The position numbers and the translations under genes were made by a program. This document shows, in pieces, positions 61,623 through 64,000 of a DNA stretch of 64,000 bases. The notes beneath the pieces were generated by a model. That model worked only from the letters and a program-made list of their open reading frames with translations, was not told the DNA's origin and searched no databases. The stretch's first letter is position 1, and each line of letters begins with the position of its first letter. Origin of the DNA: Alitta virens (lineage: Eukaryota; Annelida; Polychaeta; Phyllodocida; Nereididae); contig OW028574.1 of assembly GCA_932294295.1 (NCBI GenBank), positions 52,760,797 through 52,824,796 on the forward strand, read 5' to 3'.

Positions 61623-63080
61623 AGTATCAGGATAAATTTGGTTTATTTGATTATTTTAAATTACATGCGATGTTCTAGATGCAGCCTTGCTAATGTTTAT
61701 GGTCATATGAGAAAGATTTCACATGACTTATATCAAAGTTTGTATTTTATGTTTATGACAGCTCTGATAGGGGAAAAGTGTCAGATCTGGGGTGGTGTAC
61801 TTACTTTCAATAACAACGTACATGCCACCTACATTAAGCACGAATATACAAGATCGACCAAAGAGCCAAGGAAATACCAAATAAGCCAAAAGTGGCTGTT
61901 GCGGTATAAATGCAATTTACGTGATATCATGGAAGTGTCCTAAAACTCAGTTTTAAAAAATCTAAGCCATTTCAAGAATTGTTAATGAATGACATTATCT
62001 GTTGGAATTTCAATCATGAGCTGTCCAATCGTTGAATTTGAAATGTCTCAGTGAATAACTGGACAAGATTCTAAGATGGAGCCTTGCAGCCTGATGTCTC
62101 CACAACAGAATGGAATTCGTTAACAGTAAACCTAAGAAGAAAGGAAGTCACGCACAATGTACATTCTTTCTATTTAGACACAACATATTATACAGTCTGT
62201 ATACACTGTAGGAGAAGTTGACGTAGGATTATCATACATGCAATAAGTCTGAAATTGATAATTTTATTTTGTCAGATGTCAAACTACTTTGACACCAATT
62301 AACATATAAAGCAGTGACTGGTTTTTTAAAGCTACTATTCGCTATTCGGATAGTGAAATTTTTTTTACACTGATTTTGCTATGAATATATTCACTGAATG
62401 TTAGACCACATCTGATTTTAAGGCTGTCTTTAATGCAAATTTCCTCAGAAATGTTGCCCGTCTTCTTGGATTGACAAATTGGACGCATTAAGCCCAATCT
62501 TAAAATGGTAATTAAATCTTTACAAATCATTAGACAGCCATTGAATATTTCTCATTCATTAGTATATTTTTTGCCCTTCTTAGGATTCCTATGATGAGAA
62601 ACATTGTTGATTGTCAAAATCGATTAGAGTTTAATTCCCCCCAATTTCTTGGCCATGTGAAGCCTCTTTAGGAATGAGGTTTATGTTCTAGCTTATTACA
62701 ACTATGTACGCCATGGTTAACCACACTGAGTGATGGTTTTCAAAAGGAGCTTGGTCAAATAAGCTTTAAATAAGAATCTGGTGCATCTATTTGAGAATGA
62801 AAGCAGTATGGTTAAATCGTTTTTAATATAAACACTCCAGATGAAAAATGTATTACCACACTGAGAATACAACCTGGGCGGATAGTAAATGTTCATTATG
62901 ATAGTTTTCAATTGTTAATTATATTTGCTCTGCCTGAATCTACATCTGCTTTTTTTTTCAATCTTTTTGCTCTCCCGATAACGTGTAGCGCACCAGACAA
63001 TTTGCTAGTTTTTCTAAAACTATAGTAAGTACATTATACATAATACTATAATATTTGTCAGTCTGTTGTCTGTCAACCGC
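61623..63080. other. Upstream AT-rich sequence
   Basis: I see no gene, repeat array or regulatory cluster that I can support here. Confidence 0.4.
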
Positions 63081-63084
63081 ACCA

Positions 63085-63150
63085 TTTATCTATCTATCTT
63101 ATATCTATCTATCTATCTACCTGTCTATCTACCTGTCTGTCTGTCTGTCC

Positions 63151-63202
<52 letters not shown>

Positions 63203-63253
63203 GTCTATCTATCTATCTATCTATCCATCTATCCATCTATCCGTCTATCTATA
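63085..63253. repeat. CTAT/CTGT microsatellite
   Basis: About 40 tetranucleotide units, CTAT with CTGT and CCAT variants. ORFs of 62 and 171 codons here are driven by the repeat. Confidence 0.95.
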
Positions 63254-63424
63254 AAATAAAGTGTAAAATAAAGTGTAAGAGGATATGCCAGAGACACTAT
63301 GAGTCCTATCTACAATGTAAGTCACTGAAACAAAAAACAACAAAGCGCAATATATCAATCACAGGAAAGGTTGTAAATCCGGCAAAAAAGGCAACCTCCT
63401 CATCCTTTCCTCCAATATCGCCCA

Positions 63425-63710
63425 GAGAGCTTGAGCGCCCCCTACAATACAAGAGCAGTGGAGCACGTCTTATTGGACGTTACGTCATCCGTTATTGTTA
63501 TGGCGCTGGTAGGAGCGCAACCAGGGGCGTAATGACACGGTATAAATTCACATGTGAGTCAGGGCAATGACCCCGCCATAGCTGGGACATTAAGGTGTAC
63601 CTCAAGGCGCCATAATGGCACCCTATGACGCTCTGCTTGCGACCCGCACCTTGCGAATAGGCTTCATGATTTGATCTATGATTGGCTGAGTCAGCTCGTG
63701 CACCCTCCAC
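63425..63710. promoter_or_regulatory. Promoter-like GC-richer cluster near the right edge
   Basis: A CTCF-like core AGCGCCCCCTA (63434-63444), CRE-like TTACGTCA (63480-63487), plus-strand TATA-like TATAAATT (63541-63548), CCAAT box in reverse ATTGG (63681-63685) and a Maf/AP-1 site TGAGTCAGC (63687-63695) lie within 280 bp. It may drive a gene right of the window (plus) or the distal 5' exon of the NAALADase (minus). Function is inferred. Confidence 0.4.
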
Positions 63711-64000
63711 TGAAGGCCTATAACAATGTTAGCATGACCTAAATGAAAGTACTGCACCTTTATTTACAAGTCCTATCGGACTTCAGACTATTGCGTGTGT
63801 AACGCAGGAGCTGCTAACTTTAATGTAATGAATCAGCCCCAAAGGGCTCTTTCCATAAAATCTACTTCATTGTCTGCATGGATTGGTAAATACACTGAAT
63901 TAGTAAACGAACGTGTGTTTCTAGTGCAAGGCATGTGCTATCTGTTCGTGCTCCAAATAGTCTGTTCCATCCAGAGCAGTTCAATTAATGCATTATTTGG

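Noticed and set aside
61545..61943. 132-codon plus-strand ORF
   Set aside because: Begins inside a SINE in antisense and continues into AT-rich DNA with no recognisable domain.
63055..63570. 171-codon plus-strand ORF rich in Ile/Tyr/Leu/Ser
   Set aside because: The first half is the CTAT microsatellite and the second half overlaps the promoter-like block; no homology.

Overview
The window reads as nuclear DNA of an intron-rich, AT-rich marine invertebrate animal. The proteins align well with human orthologues, introns obey GT-AG rules, and the introns carry tRNA-derived SINEs, LINE tails, a Penelope-like fragment, MITEs, foldback elements and TATC microsatellites. A deuterostome such as a hemichordate, echinoderm or lancelet is my best guess; I cannot name the species, and a lophotrochozoan is not excluded. 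There is nothing prokaryotic here and no CRISPR array.

Layout. (1) 238-3515, minus: most of MAPKAP1/SIN1, the mTORC2 subunit; its 3' end lies beyond the left edge. (2) 4500-4860: probable shared promoter of SIN1 and the divergent CCDC91. (3) 5803-9793, plus: complete CCDC91, the GGA-binding trans-Golgi accessory protein, 13 coding exons, 416 aa. (4) 11682-13785, minus: complete NOPCHAP1, 4 coding exons, 161 aa, convergent with CCDC91. (5) About 14.0-20.3 kb: a large degenerate transposon-like block. It has a frameshifted ORF of an uncharacterised animal protein family at 16.3-18.9 kb, flanked on both sides by X-box-like palindromes (consensus GTTGCCATGGAAAC), spaced about 165 bp apart on the right. 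(6) 22311-58910, minus: a complete NAALADase / glutamate carboxypeptidase II-family gene, 18 coding exons, 755 aa, with a 21-kb first intron full of repeats. (7) 59-64 kb: upstream sequence with SINEs, a GC-richer block and a promoter-like cluster near the right edge.

The four host genes are unrelated in function (mTORC2 signalling, Golgi sorting, snoRNP assembly, membrane metallopeptidase) and I see no operon-like logic. The novel interest lies in non-coding architecture: the periodic X-box block, two foldback elements made of short motifs in opposed orientation (TCGTTGACA and TTCCCTCGCAA), a MITE pair with 8-bp target duplications carrying CRE palindromes, a higher-order repeat inside a pentanucleotide array, and a near-perfect 160-bp hairpin. 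The NAALADase also shows changes at several predicted substrate-pocket positions although its metal ligands are intact.

Exon boundaries were set by hand from splice signals, reading phase and similarity to remembered family members. No alignment or search was run.
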